This document shows, piece by piece, positions 46,217 through 55,953 of a stretch of DNA of 64,000 nt. The number at the start of each line of letters is the position of its first letter. Position 1 is the stretch's first letter. This DNA comes from Collimonas sp. OK307 (GTDB lineage Bacteria; Pseudomonadota; Gammaproteobacteria; Burkholderiales; Burkholderiaceae_D): the NCBI RefSeq assembly GCF_900113705.1, contig NZ_FOQI01000008.1, forward strand, positions 181,655 through 245,654. Reading direction: 5' to 3'. Under the pieces are notes generated by a model. That model was not told the DNA's origin, did no database searches, and saw only the letters and a program-made list of their open reading frames with translations. A program made the translations under genes and the position numbers.

Positions 46217-46975
46217 CTACTGCCCGCTATTCTTGAAGCGTGACAGGAAGCTGCGCGTAGCATCTTTCTCCGGGTTGTCGATGACAATAGCCGGTGGCCC
46301 GGATTCGACCACGACGCCGTCCCGCATGAAAATCACCTGGTCGGCGACTTCTCTTGCAAATGCTATTTCATGAGTGACCAGGATCATGGTCATGCCGTCC
46401 GATGCCAGCGACCGTATGACGTTCAGCACTTCACCCACAAGTTCAGGATCCAGCGCAGAAGTGGCTTCGTCGAACAGCATCACGTCAGGCTTCATGGCTA
46501 GCGCCCTGGCGATGGCGACCCGTTGCTTCTGCCCGCCCGACAACATGCTGGGATAAGCGTCCGCGCGATCGCTCAATCCAACCCGCTGCAGCAGGGCGTC
46601 GGCTGCAATCCGGGCTTCATGTTTCGGTGTCTTCAGCACCGTAACCATGCCCTCCATGACGTTCTGCTGGACTGTCATATGCGGGAACAGGTTGAAGTGC
46701 TGGAAAACCATGCCAGTCTTGGAACGGAATTTCGCCAGATCACGGGCTTTCGGCAGCGTCGTGTTTTTGCCGTCGAACGTGATCGACTGGCCGCCGACAT
46801 TGACGATGCCGGCGTCCGGAATCGTGAGCAGATTGATACAACGCAGTAAAGTCGACTTGCCAGATCCTGAGGGTCCGATCATCGCTACCACGGAGCCTTT
46901 GTCGATCTGCAGGGAAATGTCTTTTAGTACGACGTTATCGCCAAAACATTTCTTAAGATTGTGGATTGAAATCAT
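46217..46975 (-). CDS. Polar amino acid ABC transporter, ATP-binding protein
   Basis: A 252-residue ATPase of the GlnQ/HisP type. Walker A GPSGSGKST at about 34-42, signature LSGGQKQRVA near 145, Walker B VMLFDEATSALDPE near 165 and the switch His in LVTHE. It energises the permease encoded next upstream. Only one permease gene is present, so the channel is probably a homodimer. Confidence 0.93.
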   Translation of the reverse strand: MISIHNLKKCFGDNVVLKDISLQIDKGSVVAMIGPSGSGKSTLLRCINLLTIPDAGIVNVGGQSITFDGKNTTLPKARDLAKFRSKTGMVFQHFNLFPHMTVQQNVMEGMVTVLKTPKHEARIAADALLQRVGLSDRADAYPSMLSGGQKQRVAIARALAMKPDVMLFDEATSALDPELVGEVLNVIRSLASDGMTMILVTHEIAFAREVADQVIFMRDGVVVESGPPAIVIDNPEKDATRSFLSRFKNSGQ

Positions 46976-47012
46976 TTCGCGCTCATTTCACCATTCATTT
47001 CACTATTCATTG

Positions 47013-47681
47013 CTATGTTCCCCTGCCATCAGACATTTTCACTTCAAGCCGCTTTGCCAAAATCGTCGCAGGCAGCAAAATCGCAAAATACAGAATCGCA
47101 ATCAGCGAGTAGATTTCCAGCGGCCGATAAGTATCGTGGGCGATGATTTGCCCTTGATACAGCAGGTCCGGTACAGCCAGAACCGATAACAGCGAGGTAT
47201 TTTTCAGTTGCATGATGGATTGACTGACCAGCGGCGGCGTCATCCGTTTGAATGCCTGAGGCAACACCACTCTTCGCATCAGCTGGAAATGCGTCATGCC
47301 TAACGCCATGCCGGCTTCCGTTTGCCCCGGGTCGATTGAAATCACGCCGCCGCGGATGATTTCAGAATAGAAGGCGCCGCCATATAAGGTCAATGACAGC
47401 ACCGCCGCCATGCCGGGCGTCAGTTCAATGCCGGTCAATATGGGCAGTGCGTAATAAAACCAGATCAGCTGCACCAGTACCGGCGTGCATCTGAACAGTT
47501 CTACATAAGCCCGGAACGGTCCCGATATGTATACCTTGGGCGACAGCCGGCACAGACCGGTAATCAGACCAACCAGCAACCCCAGTATGACGACGATGAT
47601 GGTGTAACCGACGGTGTAGCCAAAACCAACGAAAATGATATTCCTGTACTGCCAAAGCGTATGAAAATCCCACTGGTACAT
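47013..47681 (-). CDS. Polar amino acid ABC transporter, permease
   Basis: A 222-residue membrane protein of the HisMQ/GlnP family with about five membrane segments. The segment AYVELFRCTPVLVQLIWFYYALP and the coupling motif EAGMALGMTHFQLMRRVVLPQA are diagnostic. It sits between the ATPase gene and the binding-protein gene with short gaps. Confidence 0.92.
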   Translation of the reverse strand: MYQWDFHTLWQYRNIIFVGFGYTVGYTIIVVILGLLVGLITGLCRLSPKVYISGPFRAYVELFRCTPVLVQLIWFYYALPILTGIELTPGMAAVLSLTLYGGAFYSEIIRGGVISIDPGQTEAGMALGMTHFQLMRRVVLPQAFKRMTPPLVSQSIMQLKNTSLLSVLAVPDLLYQGQIIAHDTYRPLEIYSLIAILYFAILLPATILAKRLEVKMSDGRGT

Positions 47682-47695
47682 GCCTGCCTCACAAC

Positions 47696-48532
47696 TTAAA
47701 AGTGAACTTGGGGTGGAAATGCGGTTGGCGGCACGCCGACCAGGGCTTGCATATTGGAGAGGATGGTATTTTTCACTTTTCCTGAGGCTCTGGCTTGGTC
47801 CAGCCAGGCATTCACTGAATTGGTGAAGGTCTGATCAGTCTGCTTGCGAATACCGACATTGGTCGGGTTGGTTTCGTCGGGAGACGGGAATACGATATGA
47901 CCGATGTTCGGCAACTTGGTCAGCAGCGCAGTCGACAGCAGAATCACCAACACCTGGCAATCGACGCGACCCGATTGCAGCGCCATGGTGGCGGCGGCAG
48001 AGGTTTCAAATCGCAATATGGTCGCCTTCGGCAATATCCGGGTCACCAGCTGATCGTGGCTCGATCCGACATCCACCGCCACCTTGACGCTAGGTGTGTT
48101 GAGCTGCTCCCATCGTTCAAAATTGAACCCCTTCCTGGCGACGACCGTGTTGTAGTTTTGGAAAATCGGACCGGAAAAATCAACTACTTCGCGTCGCGCG
48201 GGAGATGGGGCCATGCCAAGCTGGCAATCGATTTTATTTGTCTGTACGTCCAGTACTGCATTGCCCCATGTCGTTTCGACCCATTCAACTTCGGCTTTGA
48301 GGTATTTGGCAAGATCGCGGCCAAGATCCACCATGAAGCCACGCCATTCGCCGGTAGCCAGATCCTTTGTGAAATACGGCGAGGCGCCGTTGATTGCCCC
48401 CAGTCGTATCTTGCCTGTGCGTTTGATACGTGCGGCGGTTGACTCGGGTTCTTGAGAAAATACAGGGCCGACTGCGACCAGTGAACCGACAGCAATGGTT
48501 TGAGCGATGAAATTCCGGCGATTGATAGGCAT
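47696..48532 (-). CDS. Polar amino acid ABC transporter, substrate-binding protein
   Basis: A 278-residue periplasmic binding protein (SBP type 3). The signal peptide carries a twin-arginine-like motif (NRRNFIAQ) and is cut near SQEP (about 27). The mature protein shows KIRLGAINGASPYF, GFMVDLGRDLAKYL, and the DFSGPIFQNYNTVVARKG hinge region. The twin arginine suggests Tat export, unusual but known for some binding proteins. It is first gene of the leftward operon that also holds the flavoprotein and the racemase. Confidence 0.9.
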   Translation of the reverse strand: MPINRRNFIAQTIAVGSLVAVGPVFSQEPESTAARIKRTGKIRLGAINGASPYFTKDLATGEWRGFMVDLGRDLAKYLKAEVEWVETTWGNAVLDVQTNKIDCQLGMAPSPARREVVDFSGPIFQNYNTVVARKGFNFERWEQLNTPSVKVAVDVGSSHDQLVTRILPKATILRFETSAAATMALQSGRVDCQVLVILLSTALLTKLPNIGHIVFPSPDETNPTNVGIRKQTDQTFTNSVNAWLDQARASGKVKNTILSNMQALVGVPPTAFPPQVHF

Positions 48533-48916
48533 GTCTGTCTTCTTGAATGAGGGTTGGTCAGGGAAAGTAAGAAAAATGCATCATGGACATATTGAAAATA
48601 CTCGGTTTGAGACGTAAAGTCACCCGAAAATGCATCCGCCAGCCGTCATTTTCAAGCAAGATTGAGGCCCGCCCCTGATTCTGGCCAGCCCCCAGCTTCT
48701 AAGGTAATCTGAAAAAGATCCTTGACTCAAATTTTAGTGTGACTATAATTTCCGACGCCTGACTGGCGAAGTCGCAGCGGTATTGGCAGCCGCGGTGCTG
48801 ACGCTAAATATTAAAAAGTTACTCGTGAATTAACGCGGCCAAGATCGCATTGATCGATTTGGAAGTAACGAAAATGAGTACGAACAAATACCAGATGCAG
48901 GCCGGAGACAGAAACA
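48533..48916. other. Divergent control region, ABC operon to XRE-cupin gene
   Basis: No gene supported. It contains a strong rightward sigma-70 promoter (48722-48749). I could not pick out a clear leftward promoter. Confidence 0.5.
48722..48749 (+). promoter_or_regulatory. Strong sigma-70 promoter of the XRE-cupin gene
   Basis: TTGACT (48722-48727), 16 bases, TATAAT (48744-48749). The leader before the gene at 48917 would be about 160 bases. Confidence 0.65.
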
Positions 48917-49531
48917 ATGGAAATGCCACAGCTGGGGAAATCGATCCGCGCGCGGCGTCATGCTATCAAGAAGACGCTGGTGCAAGTCGCGACCGAAACC
49001 GGATTGACCGCGGGATTCATCTCGCAGCTTGAGCGCGGCCAGACCAGTCCGTCGATCACCTCGCTGGTGGTTATCGCCAAAGCGCTGGGCGTGGCGATTG
49101 GTGACCTGATCAAACAACCCGCGCAATTGCGGCCCGATACCTATCGCAGCCAGCGGCAGCCGTATTCGGTCGCCAGCGGACGGGTGAAATACGAACGGTT
49201 ATCGACGGTATTTCCCGGCAGCCAGGTGCATTCGGTGAAATTCACCATGCCATCCGGCTACAAATCGGAAATGGTGTCGCACGAAGGCGATGAAATGATC
49301 TTCGTGCTCAGCGGGCAAGTCGGCTACACGGTTGGTAAAGACAGTTATGTGCTGAGTGTCGGCGATAGCTTGCATTTCGACGCGAATATTCCTCACAGTA
49401 TCGAATCCCTGCCGCATGAGAATCAAGTGGCCGAAGTAATCTGGGTCGGCACCGTGGCGCTGTTTGACGGGCCGCAATCGCCGGCTTCCCCTGAGCAGGA
49501 AGAATTACTGCGCGGGACCGAATTTTTTTGA
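48917..49531 (+). CDS. XRE-family regulator with cupin sensor domain
   Basis: A 204-residue regulator. The helix-turn-helix domain (about 7-61) has TLVQVATETGLTAGFISQLERGQTSPSI. The cupin-2 domain (about 110-180) has the SHEGDEMIFVLSGQVGY and GDSLHFDANIPHSI segments. A GGAGA lies a few bases before the ATG at 48917. Such proteins often sense amines, amino acids or aldehydes. It probably controls the divergent amino acid ABC-flavoprotein operon or the peptidase-dpp genes downstream. Confidence 0.88.
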   Translation: MEMPQLGKSIRARRHAIKKTLVQVATETGLTAGFISQLERGQTSPSITSLVVIAKALGVAIGDLIKQPAQLRPDTYRSQRQPYSVASGRVKYERLSTVFPGSQVHSVKFTMPSGYKSEMVSHEGDEMIFVLSGQVGYTVGKDSYVLSVGDSLHFDANIPHSIESLPHENQVAEVIWVGTVALFDGPQSPASPEQEELLRGTEFF

Positions 49532-49565
49532 GCGGATTTATTGAGCGTGGGGCGAGGGCAGCTTG

Positions 49566-49581
49566 TGGCATGATTTTTGCA
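49566..49581 (+). promoter_or_regulatory. Sigma-54 promoter of the aminopeptidase gene
   Basis: TGGCATGATTTTTGCA matches the -24/-12 consensus TGGCAYR-N4-TTGCW with exact GG-N10-GC spacing. It is 134 bp before the peptidase start. Confidence 0.7.
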
Positions 49582-49715
49582 ATTGTAAAAAATCATAAAG
49601 GCCATGATTGCTGGCGCTTCGTGTAAAGCCGAACAATGATGTCAGTAGTGACAGCGGAATGGAGTAGTGATGGATCAAGACATATTTAAAGTTGCCGCAC
49701 TAAAGCGGGGGTGCC

Positions 49716-51110
49716 ATGTCCACGTTTAACGCGGCGGTCTACGCGCAGCGCCGACGTCAGCTAAAGCAGCAGTTTTCTTCCGGCCTGTTGCTGTTGCCGG
49801 GTAATACCGACGTCTCCATGAACTACTTGCATAACCATTACTGGTTTCGCCAGGACTCCTCGTTTTCCTATTTCTTCGGCTTGAACCAGCCGGATCTGGC
49901 GGCGCTGATCGATATCGACGCCGATAGCGAGATCCTGTTCGGCGACGATCCAGGCCTGGACGATGTGATCTGGGTTGGCGCGCAAACCTCTTTTACGCAG
50001 CGCGCCGAGTCGGTAGGCATTGCCGCGGTGCAGCCGTATAAACAACTGGCTGACGTGGTGGCGCAAGCGCGCCGCCAAGGCCGCACGATCCATTACCTGC
50101 CGCCGTATCGCGGCGAAACCATACTGGAATTGGCCAGCCTGCTGGATTGCACGCCAGAACAATGCAAGACCGGTGCGTCCGAGAGCCTGATGGCGGCTGT
50201 GATTGCGCTGCGCGAAATCAAGGGCGAAGAAGAAATCGCAGAAATAGAAAGCGCCCTGACCGTCACGCGCGACATGCATATCGCCGCCATGCAGCAGGCC
50301 AAGGCGGACGCCTATGAATATCAGGTGGTGGCGGCAATGGAGGGCATCATGCGCAGCCATGATTTGCAAAACGCCTATCCGATGATTTTTTCCCGCAGCG
50401 GCGAGATCCTGCACAACCGCGACCACAAGAATCTTTTGCAAGCGGGCGATCTGGTGGTGAACGATTCCGGTGCTTCCAGCGCCTTGGGTTACGCCAGCGA
50501 TATCACCCGCACGTTTCCGGTCGGCGGCCGTTTCAGCGAACGCCAGCGCAGCTTGTATGAAATAGTGCTGGCCGCGCAGCAACTGGCTATCGATGCCATG
50601 CGGCCTGGGGTTTCTTATCTTTATGTGCACAAACTGGCCGCCGGCCATATGGTTGCTGCCATGGTCAAGCTGGGTTTTTTTAACGGTAGCCCGGAGCAAG
50701 TGGTTGAATCAGGCGCCTACGCGATCTGTTTCCCGCACGGCCTCGGCCACCAGATGGGGCTGGATGTGCACGACATGGAAGGGCTGGGCGAGACCCGCGT
50801 CGGTTACGACGCCAGCGTCAGCCGCAGCGAACTGTTTGGCCTGCGCAATCTGCGCCTGGCAAAGCCTTTGCGCGCGGGCATGGTGGTGACGGTCGAGCCG
50901 GGCATGTATTTTATTCCGGCACTGATTCAGCGCTGGCAGGCGGAAGCGCGCCACAGTAATCTGATTAACTATGAGAAGTTTGTCGAACATATGGATTTTG
51001 GCGGTATCCGGATTGAAGACGATGTGCTGGTGACCAGTTCAGGAGCACGCGTATTGGGCCCGGCGATTCCTAAAACCTGTGCCGAGATCGAAGCCTTGAT
51101 GGCGGCTTAG
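49716..51110 (+). CDS. pepP: M24B-family Xaa-Pro aminopeptidase
   Basis: A 464-residue metallopeptidase that removes an N-terminal residue ahead of proline. An N-terminal creatinase-like domain (about 5-170) is followed by the pita-bread catalytic domain. All five metal ligands are visible: Asp250, Asp262 (NDSGASSALGYASDITRTF), His345 (HGLGHQMGLDVHDMEG), Glu394 (VEPGMYF) and Glu434 (IRIEDD). A sigma-54-type promoter lies upstream. It precedes a dipeptide transport operon, so the two probably serve peptide scavenging for nitrogen. Confidence 0.9.
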   Translation: MSTFNAAVYAQRRRQLKQQFSSGLLLLPGNTDVSMNYLHNHYWFRQDSSFSYFFGLNQPDLAALIDIDADSEILFGDDPGLDDVIWVGAQTSFTQRAESVGIAAVQPYKQLADVVAQARRQGRTIHYLPPYRGETILELASLLDCTPEQCKTGASESLMAAVIALREIKGEEEIAEIESALTVTRDMHIAAMQQAKADAYEYQVVAAMEGIMRSHDLQNAYPMIFSRSGEILHNRDHKNLLQAGDLVVNDSGASSALGYASDITRTFPVGGRFSERQRSLYEIVLAAQQLAIDAMRPGVSYLYVHKLAAGHMVAAMVKLGFFNGSPEQVVESGAYAICFPHGLGHQMGLDVHDMEGLGETRVGYDASVSRSELFGLRNLRLAKPLRAGMVVTVEPGMYFIPALIQRWQAEARHSNLINYEKFVEHMDFGGIRIEDDVLVTSSGARVLGPAIPKTCAEIEALMAA

Positions 51111-51222
51111 AACGAAGGTTTGAAACCGTAGTGAAATGCGTTGTACATTCCAACTTGTGTTCTCGATGTGAATTGTTGTTAAATACACCACCTTCACCAT
51201 AACCTTAAGAAAGATACCTGTG

Positions 51223-52830
51223 ATGAAAAGAAAATTGATTGCCAAGGCTGCCTTGCTCGCCGTCCTGTGCGCCACCGCCGGTTATGCGGCAGCGGCCAAG
51301 ACGCTGGTGTTCTGTTCGGAAGGCAGCCCGGAAGGCTTTAATCCGCAGCTGTACACTACCGGCACAACTTTCGACGCATCGTCGGTGCCGATGTACAACC
51401 GCCTGGTCGAATTCGAACTGGGTACTACCAAGCCGATTCCAGGCCTGGCAGAATCGTGGACTGTGTCCGACGACGGCCTGACTTACACTTTCAAGCTGCG
51501 TAAAGGCGTCAAGTTCCATAGCAGCGCCAAGTTCAAGCCGACCCGCGATTTCAACGCCGACGACGTGCTGTTTTCGTTCAACCGCATGGGCGATCCCAAT
51601 CATCCGTATCACAAGCTCGCCGCCGGCCAGACCTTCGGCTACTACCTGGACATGGGCATGGACAAGATCATCGACAAGGTGGAAAAAGTCGATGACAACA
51701 CCGTGGTATTCAAGCTGAAGCATCCGGAAGCACCGTTCATCGCCAACCTGGGCATGGATTTCGCCTCGATCCTGTCGGCCGAATATGCCGACAACATGAA
51801 AAAGGCGGGTACGCCTGAAGTGATCGACCGCGAACCTGTCGGCACCGGTCCGTTCCAGTTCGTGTCTTACCAAAAGGACGCCGTGATCCGCTACAAGGCC
51901 TTTGACGCTTTTTGGGGTGGCCGGCCAAAGCTGGATAACCTGATCTACGCCATCACCCCTGATGCGTCGGTGCGTTATGCCAAGCTGAAGGCGAATGAGT
52001 GCCAGGTAATGGCGTTCCCGAAACCGGCTGACATCGAATTGATGAAAGCGGATCCATCCATCAAGATGATGACCAAGGAAGGCTTGAACATCGGCTACAT
52101 CTCGTTCAATGTCGAGAAAAAGCCGTTCGACAACAAGCTGGTGCGTCAGGCGCTGAACATGGCCGTTGACAAGCAAACCATCCTCAAGACCGTCTATCAA
52201 GGCGCCGGTATCGCCGCAAAAAATCCGATTCCGCCAACCCTGTGGGGCTACAACGACAAGATCAAGGACTATGTCTACGATCCGGTCAAGGCCAAGGAAT
52301 TGCTGGCTAAAGCCGGCTATCCGAACGGCGTTGAAGTCGAAATGTGGTACCTGCCGGTCACTCGTCCATACAACCCGGACGGCAAGCGCATGGCCGAGTT
52401 GATCCAGGCTGACTGGGCAAAAATCGGCGTCAAGACCAAGCTCACCACCTATGAATGGACTGAATACCTGAAGCGCAGCAAGCAGGGCGATCAGCAATCG
52501 ATGATGTTCGGCTGGTCCGGCGACAATGGCGATCCGGATAACTTCTTCGCACCGTTGCTGGGATGTGAAGGCGTCAAAGGCGGCGGTAACACGGCGCGCT
52601 GGTGCAACAAGGATTATGAAGCGCTGATCCAAAAGGCCAAGCTGACACCGAAGCAGGATGAGCGCGCCAAGCTGTATGAGCAGGCGCAGGTGATCTTGCA
52701 TGAAGAAGCACCATGGATAGACCTGGCCCATTCGGTTCGCTTCACACCGATTCGCAAGGAAGTGCTCAACTTCAAGATGGCCGTGTTTGCCCATCATCAC
52801 TTTGAGAAGGTTGACCTGGCCACCAAGTAA
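51223..52830 (+). CDS. dppA: Dipeptide ABC transporter, periplasmic binding protein (copy 1)
   Basis: A 535-residue binding protein (SBP type 5) close to E. coli DppA. The signal peptide is MKRKLIAKAALLAVLCATAGYAAA. The mature start KTLVFCSEGSPEGFNPQLYT, with the conserved Cys, and the segment LAESWTVSDDGLTYTFKLRKGVKFH are DppA hallmarks. Later parts GWSGDNGDPDNFFAPLLGC and ARWCNKDYEALI also match. ATG 51223 is chosen over GTG 51220. DppA proteins also bind 5-aminolevulinate or haem. A strong hairpin follows the gene. Confidence 0.95.
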   Translation: MKRKLIAKAALLAVLCATAGYAAAAKTLVFCSEGSPEGFNPQLYTTGTTFDASSVPMYNRLVEFELGTTKPIPGLAESWTVSDDGLTYTFKLRKGVKFHSSAKFKPTRDFNADDVLFSFNRMGDPNHPYHKLAAGQTFGYYLDMGMDKIIDKVEKVDDNTVVFKLKHPEAPFIANLGMDFASILSAEYADNMKKAGTPEVIDREPVGTGPFQFVSYQKDAVIRYKAFDAFWGGRPKLDNLIYAITPDASVRYAKLKANECQVMAFPKPADIELMKADPSIKMMTKEGLNIGYISFNVEKKPFDNKLVRQALNMAVDKQTILKTVYQGAGIAAKNPIPPTLWGYNDKIKDYVYDPVKAKELLAKAGYPNGVEVEMWYLPVTRPYNPDGKRMAELIQADWAKIGVKTKLTTYEWTEYLKRSKQGDQQSMMFGWSGDNGDPDNFFAPLLGCEGVKGGGNTARWCNKDYEALIQKAKLTPKQDERAKLYEQAQVILHEEAPWIDLAHSVRFTPIRKEVLNFKMAVFAHHHFEKVDLATK

Positions 52831-52855
52831 GCACGGCCTGGTTTTTGTTCTGTTG

Positions 52856-52902
52856 TTAAGCCGCTCACTACCTCGCTGGATAATACGGTAGGAGCGGCTT
52901 AA
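52856..52902 (+). promoter_or_regulatory. Intercistronic hairpin dppA-dppB
   Basis: TTAAGCCGCTC (52856-52866) pairs with GAGCGGCTTAA (52892-52902), and CTACC (52868-52872) with GGTAG (52887-52891) inside, leaving one bulged A. It lacks a T-run. It probably protects or partly terminates the dppA message so that binding protein is made in excess. Confidence 0.6.
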
Positions 52903-52917
52903 ATTTACCACCAGTAA

Positions 52918-52939
52918 ACGACAGTGCTGCTACTGTCGT
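52918..52939 (+). repeat. Second hairpin just before dppB
   Basis: ACGACAGT (52918-52925) and ACTGTCGT (52932-52939) form an 8-bp stem with a 6-base loop, ending 23 bases before the dppB ATG. Confidence 0.45.
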
Positions 52940-52962
52940 CTTTCATCGAACAGGTAACGCCA

Positions 52963-53973
52963 ATGTTTGGATTTCTCCTGCGCCGTGTCGGTTTGGTCAT
53001 TCCGACCTTTCTCGGCATCACGCTGCTGGTGTTTTTACTGATACACCTTATTCCCGGCAACGCCGTCGAAGCCATGACCGGCGAGCGCGGCATGGACCCG
53101 GCCCGTTACGCGCAAATGGCGCACGACCTCGGCCTGGATCAGCCGATTTACATGCAGTACTTTAACTATCTCGGTAACCTGTTCAAGGGCGACCTCGGCA
53201 TGTCGATCATGACGCATACCTCCGTGCTGAGTGAGTTCAAAACGTTGTTTCCGGCGACGCTGGAGTTGTCTTTTTGCGCGATACTATTTGCGCTGATCAT
53301 CGGTATGCCGGCCGGCATACTGGCCGCCTTGAAGCGCAATACCGTGCTCGATTATTCGGTGATGGGCGCATCCCTCACCGGTTATTCCATGCCGGTCTTC
53401 TGGTGGGCGCTGTTGCTGATCCTGCTGTTTTCCGTGACCTTGGGGTGGACTCCGGTTTCGGGCCGTATCGATATTTTGTTCGACGTGCCGCCGGTCACCG
53501 GCTTCATGCTGATAGATAGCTTGTTGTCGGACGATAGCGGCGCTTTTAAATCTGCGCTGTCGCACCTGATTCTTCCTACCATCGCGCTCGGCACCATTCC
53601 GCTGGCAGTGATTGCGCGCATGACGCGCTCCGCCATGCTGGAAGTCTTGCGTGAAGATTATGTCCGCACCGCACGGGCCAAAGGGCTTTCGCCGTGGCGG
53701 GTAGTGGGCGTGCATGCTCTGCGCAATGCCTTGATACCCGTAGTCACAGTGGTCGGCCTGCAGGTCGGTACCTTGCTGGCCGGCGCGATCCTGACCGAAA
53801 CCATCTTTTCCTGGCCGGGCATCGGCAAATGGCTGGTAGCAGCGATTCAACGACGCGACTATCCGGTGGTGCAGGGCGGCATCCTGATGTCGGCGACCAT
53901 CATCATCCTCGTCAACCTGGCCGTCGACTTGCTGTACGGCGTGATTAATCCACGTATTCGCCATCGCTCATGA
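52963..53973 (+). CDS. dppB: Dipeptide ABC transporter, permease DppB
   Basis: A 336-residue membrane protein with about six membrane segments. It starts MFGFLLRRVGLVIPTFLGIT, the usual DppB/OppB beginning, from ATG 52963. The coupling motif TARAKGLSPWRVVGVHALRNALIPV is present and the end is VNLAVDLLYGVINPRIR. The next gene overlaps it by four bases (ATGA). Confidence 0.94.
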   Translation: MFGFLLRRVGLVIPTFLGITLLVFLLIHLIPGNAVEAMTGERGMDPARYAQMAHDLGLDQPIYMQYFNYLGNLFKGDLGMSIMTHTSVLSEFKTLFPATLELSFCAILFALIIGMPAGILAALKRNTVLDYSVMGASLTGYSMPVFWWALLLILLFSVTLGWTPVSGRIDILFDVPPVTGFMLIDSLLSDDSGAFKSALSHLILPTIALGTIPLAVIARMTRSAMLEVLREDYVRTARAKGLSPWRVVGVHALRNALIPVVTVVGLQVGTLLAGAILTETIFSWPGIGKWLVAAIQRRDYPVVQGGILMSATIIILVNLAVDLLYGVINPRIRHRS

Positions 53974-54902
53974 ATAACGTCAATGTACCGCCCGTTAGTG
54001 CGCCGCAAACTAACGCTTCGCCGAAGGCAACCGTCAATGCACCACCGCATCCGCTGCGCGAATTCTGGGGCTATTTCAGCCAGAACCGCGGCGCCGTAAT
54101 CGGCCTGGCCATCATCGTCATGATGGTGTTGGCAGCCTTGTTTGCCGACGTCATCGCACCGCATTCGCCGATCGAACAATTCCGCGATCACACCCTGGTG
54201 CCGCCGGTATGGCAAACAGGTGGCACCAGCCAGTTCCTGCTCGGCACGGATCCGGTAGGGCGCGATATGCTATCGCGCCTGATCCACGGGGTGCGCCTGT
54301 CGCTGCTGATCGGCCTGGTTTCCATCTCGCTGTCGCTCACCGTCGGTGTGTTGCTCGGTCTTCTGGCGGGCTATTTCCGCGGCATGGTTGAAGTCGCCAT
54401 CATGCGTTTGATGGACATCATGCTGGCATTGCCGAGCTTGTTGCTGGCCATCGCCGTGGTCGCCATCCTCGGACCTGGCTTGATGAATGCGATGTATGCG
54501 ATTGCCGTCGTGATGCTGCCGCACTATGCGCGGCAGACGCGCGCCGCGGTCATCGGCGAGATGTCGCGCGATTACGTCAGTGCCTCGCGTATCGCCGGCG
54601 CGGGCACCTTGCGCATCATGTTCAATTGCGTGCTGCCAAACTGCCTGGCGCCGTTGATCGTGCAAGCCACGCTTGGTTTCTCGTCCGCCATCCTGGATGC
54701 GGCAGCACTTGGTTTTCTCGGCATGGGGGCACAACCGCCTACACCTGAGTGGGGCTCGATGCTGGCCAGCGCCATGGAATTCATCCAGAGTGCGTGGTGG
54801 GTGGTTGCTTTCCCCGGCCTGGCGATTTTGATCTCGGTACTGGCGTTCAACCTGATGGGCGACGGCTTGCGCGATGCGCTCGACCCGAAACTGAAACGAT
54901 AA
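53970..54902 (+). CDS. dppC: Dipeptide ABC transporter, permease DppC
   Basis: A 310-residue permease. It has a short proline/alanine-rich leader, a first membrane segment near 45-65, [21 protein letters not shown] near 95, and the coupling segment [26 protein letters not shown]. The end [15 protein letters not shown] is typical. It pairs with DppB to form the channel. Confidence 0.94.
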   Translation: MNNVNVPPVSAPQTNASPKATVNAPPHPLREFWGYFSQNRGAVIGLAIIVMMVLAALFADVIAPHSPIEQFRDHTLVPPVWQTGGTSQFLLGTDPVGRDMLSRLIHGVRLSLLIGLVSISLSLTVGVLLGLLAGYFRGMVEVAIMRLMDIMLALPSLLLAIAVVAILGPGLMNAMYAIAVVMLPHYARQTRAAVIGEMSRDYVSASRIAGAGTLRIMFNCVLPNCLAPLIVQATLGFSSAILDAAALGFLGMGAQPPTPEWGSMLASAMEFIQSAWWVVAFPGLAILISVLAFNLMGDGLRDALDPKLKR

Positions 54903-54915
54903 GGCGAGATTCAAC

Positions 54916-55953
54916 ATGGCACTCCTAGAAATTAAGCAGCTGCGCGTCGAATTCGGTTCGACAGCTGCGCCCTTTACCGCGGTTGATGGCCTGGATCTGA
55001 GTATCGAGGCCGGCGAGGTGGTTGGCATCGTCGGCGAATCCGGCTCCGGCAAGAGCGTCACCTCACTGGCGCTGATGGGACTGATCGATTACCCGGGTCG
55101 CGTCAAAGGCGAGCGCATGGCGTTTGACGGCCGCGACTTGCTGAAAATGCCTGAAAAAGAGCGGCGCGGCATGCTCGGCAAAGACATCGCCATGATCTTC
55201 CAGGATCCGATGACCAGCCTCAACCCGTCTTTTACGGTTGCCTATCAATTGATTGAAACCCTGCGCGTGCATCAGGGCGGCTCCAGTAAAGAATTGCGCG
55301 CCAAGGCGCTGGCGCTGCTCAAGCAGGTTGATATTCCCGATCCGGAGCGACGCCTGGATGCTTATCCGCATCAGCTTTCCGGCGGCATGAGTCAACGCGT
55401 GATGGTCGCCATCGCGATCGCCTGCAATCCGCGTTTGCTGATCGCGGATGAGCCGACCACGGCGCTGGATGTCACGGTGCAGGCGCAAATGCTGGAGTTG
55501 CTGCTGCAACTGCAGCGCGACCGTGGCATGGCCCTGATGCTGATTACCCACGACCTGAGCGTCGTCGCCCAGACCGCACAGCGGGTAGTGGTGATGTATG
55601 CGGGGCAGGTGGTGGAGACCGGCCGCGTGCCGGATATTTTCAATGCACCCAAACATCCGTACACCCAGGCTTTGCTGGCGGCGCTGCCGGAACACAATAT
55701 CGGCCGCGCACGTTTGCAAACCATTCCTGGCGTGGTGCCGGGGCAGTACGATCGCCCCACAGGTTGCTTGCTCAGCCCGCGCTGTGCATATGCGCAAGAC
55801 CGTTGCCGGCAGGAGCGGCCCGAATTGCGGGGAGAGGCACAGGAGCAGGTACGCTGCCATTTCCCGCTGGATCATGCCGGTCAGCCGACAAACGGCTGGT
55901 CGGAAATATCCCGTAAAACACCTGATCTAGTATTAAGCAGTGGGGCTGCATGA
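54916..55953 (+). CDS. dppD: Dipeptide ABC transporter, ATPase DppD
   Basis: A 345-residue ATPase with Walker A GESGSGKS at about 38-45, signature [12 protein letters not shown], Walker [13 protein letters not shown] and the C-terminal oligopeptide-type extension with Cys in [14 protein letters not shown] that may hold an Fe-S cluster. AAGGCGAG precedes the ATG. Its stop overlaps the start of dppF. Confidence 0.94.
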   Translation: MALLEIKQLRVEFGSTAAPFTAVDGLDLSIEAGEVVGIVGESGSGKSVTSLALMGLIDYPGRVKGERMAFDGRDLLKMPEKERRGMLGKDIAMIFQDPMTSLNPSFTVAYQLIETLRVHQGGSSKELRAKALALLKQVDIPDPERRLDAYPHQLSGGMSQRVMVAIAIACNPRLLIADEPTTALDVTVQAQMLELLLQLQRDRGMALMLITHDLSVVAQTAQRVVVMYAGQVVETGRVPDIFNAPKHPYTQALLAALPEHNIGRARLQTIPGVVPGQYDRPTGCLLSPRCAYAQDRCRQERPELRGEAQEQVRCHFPLDHAGQPTNGWSEISRKTPDLVLSSGAA

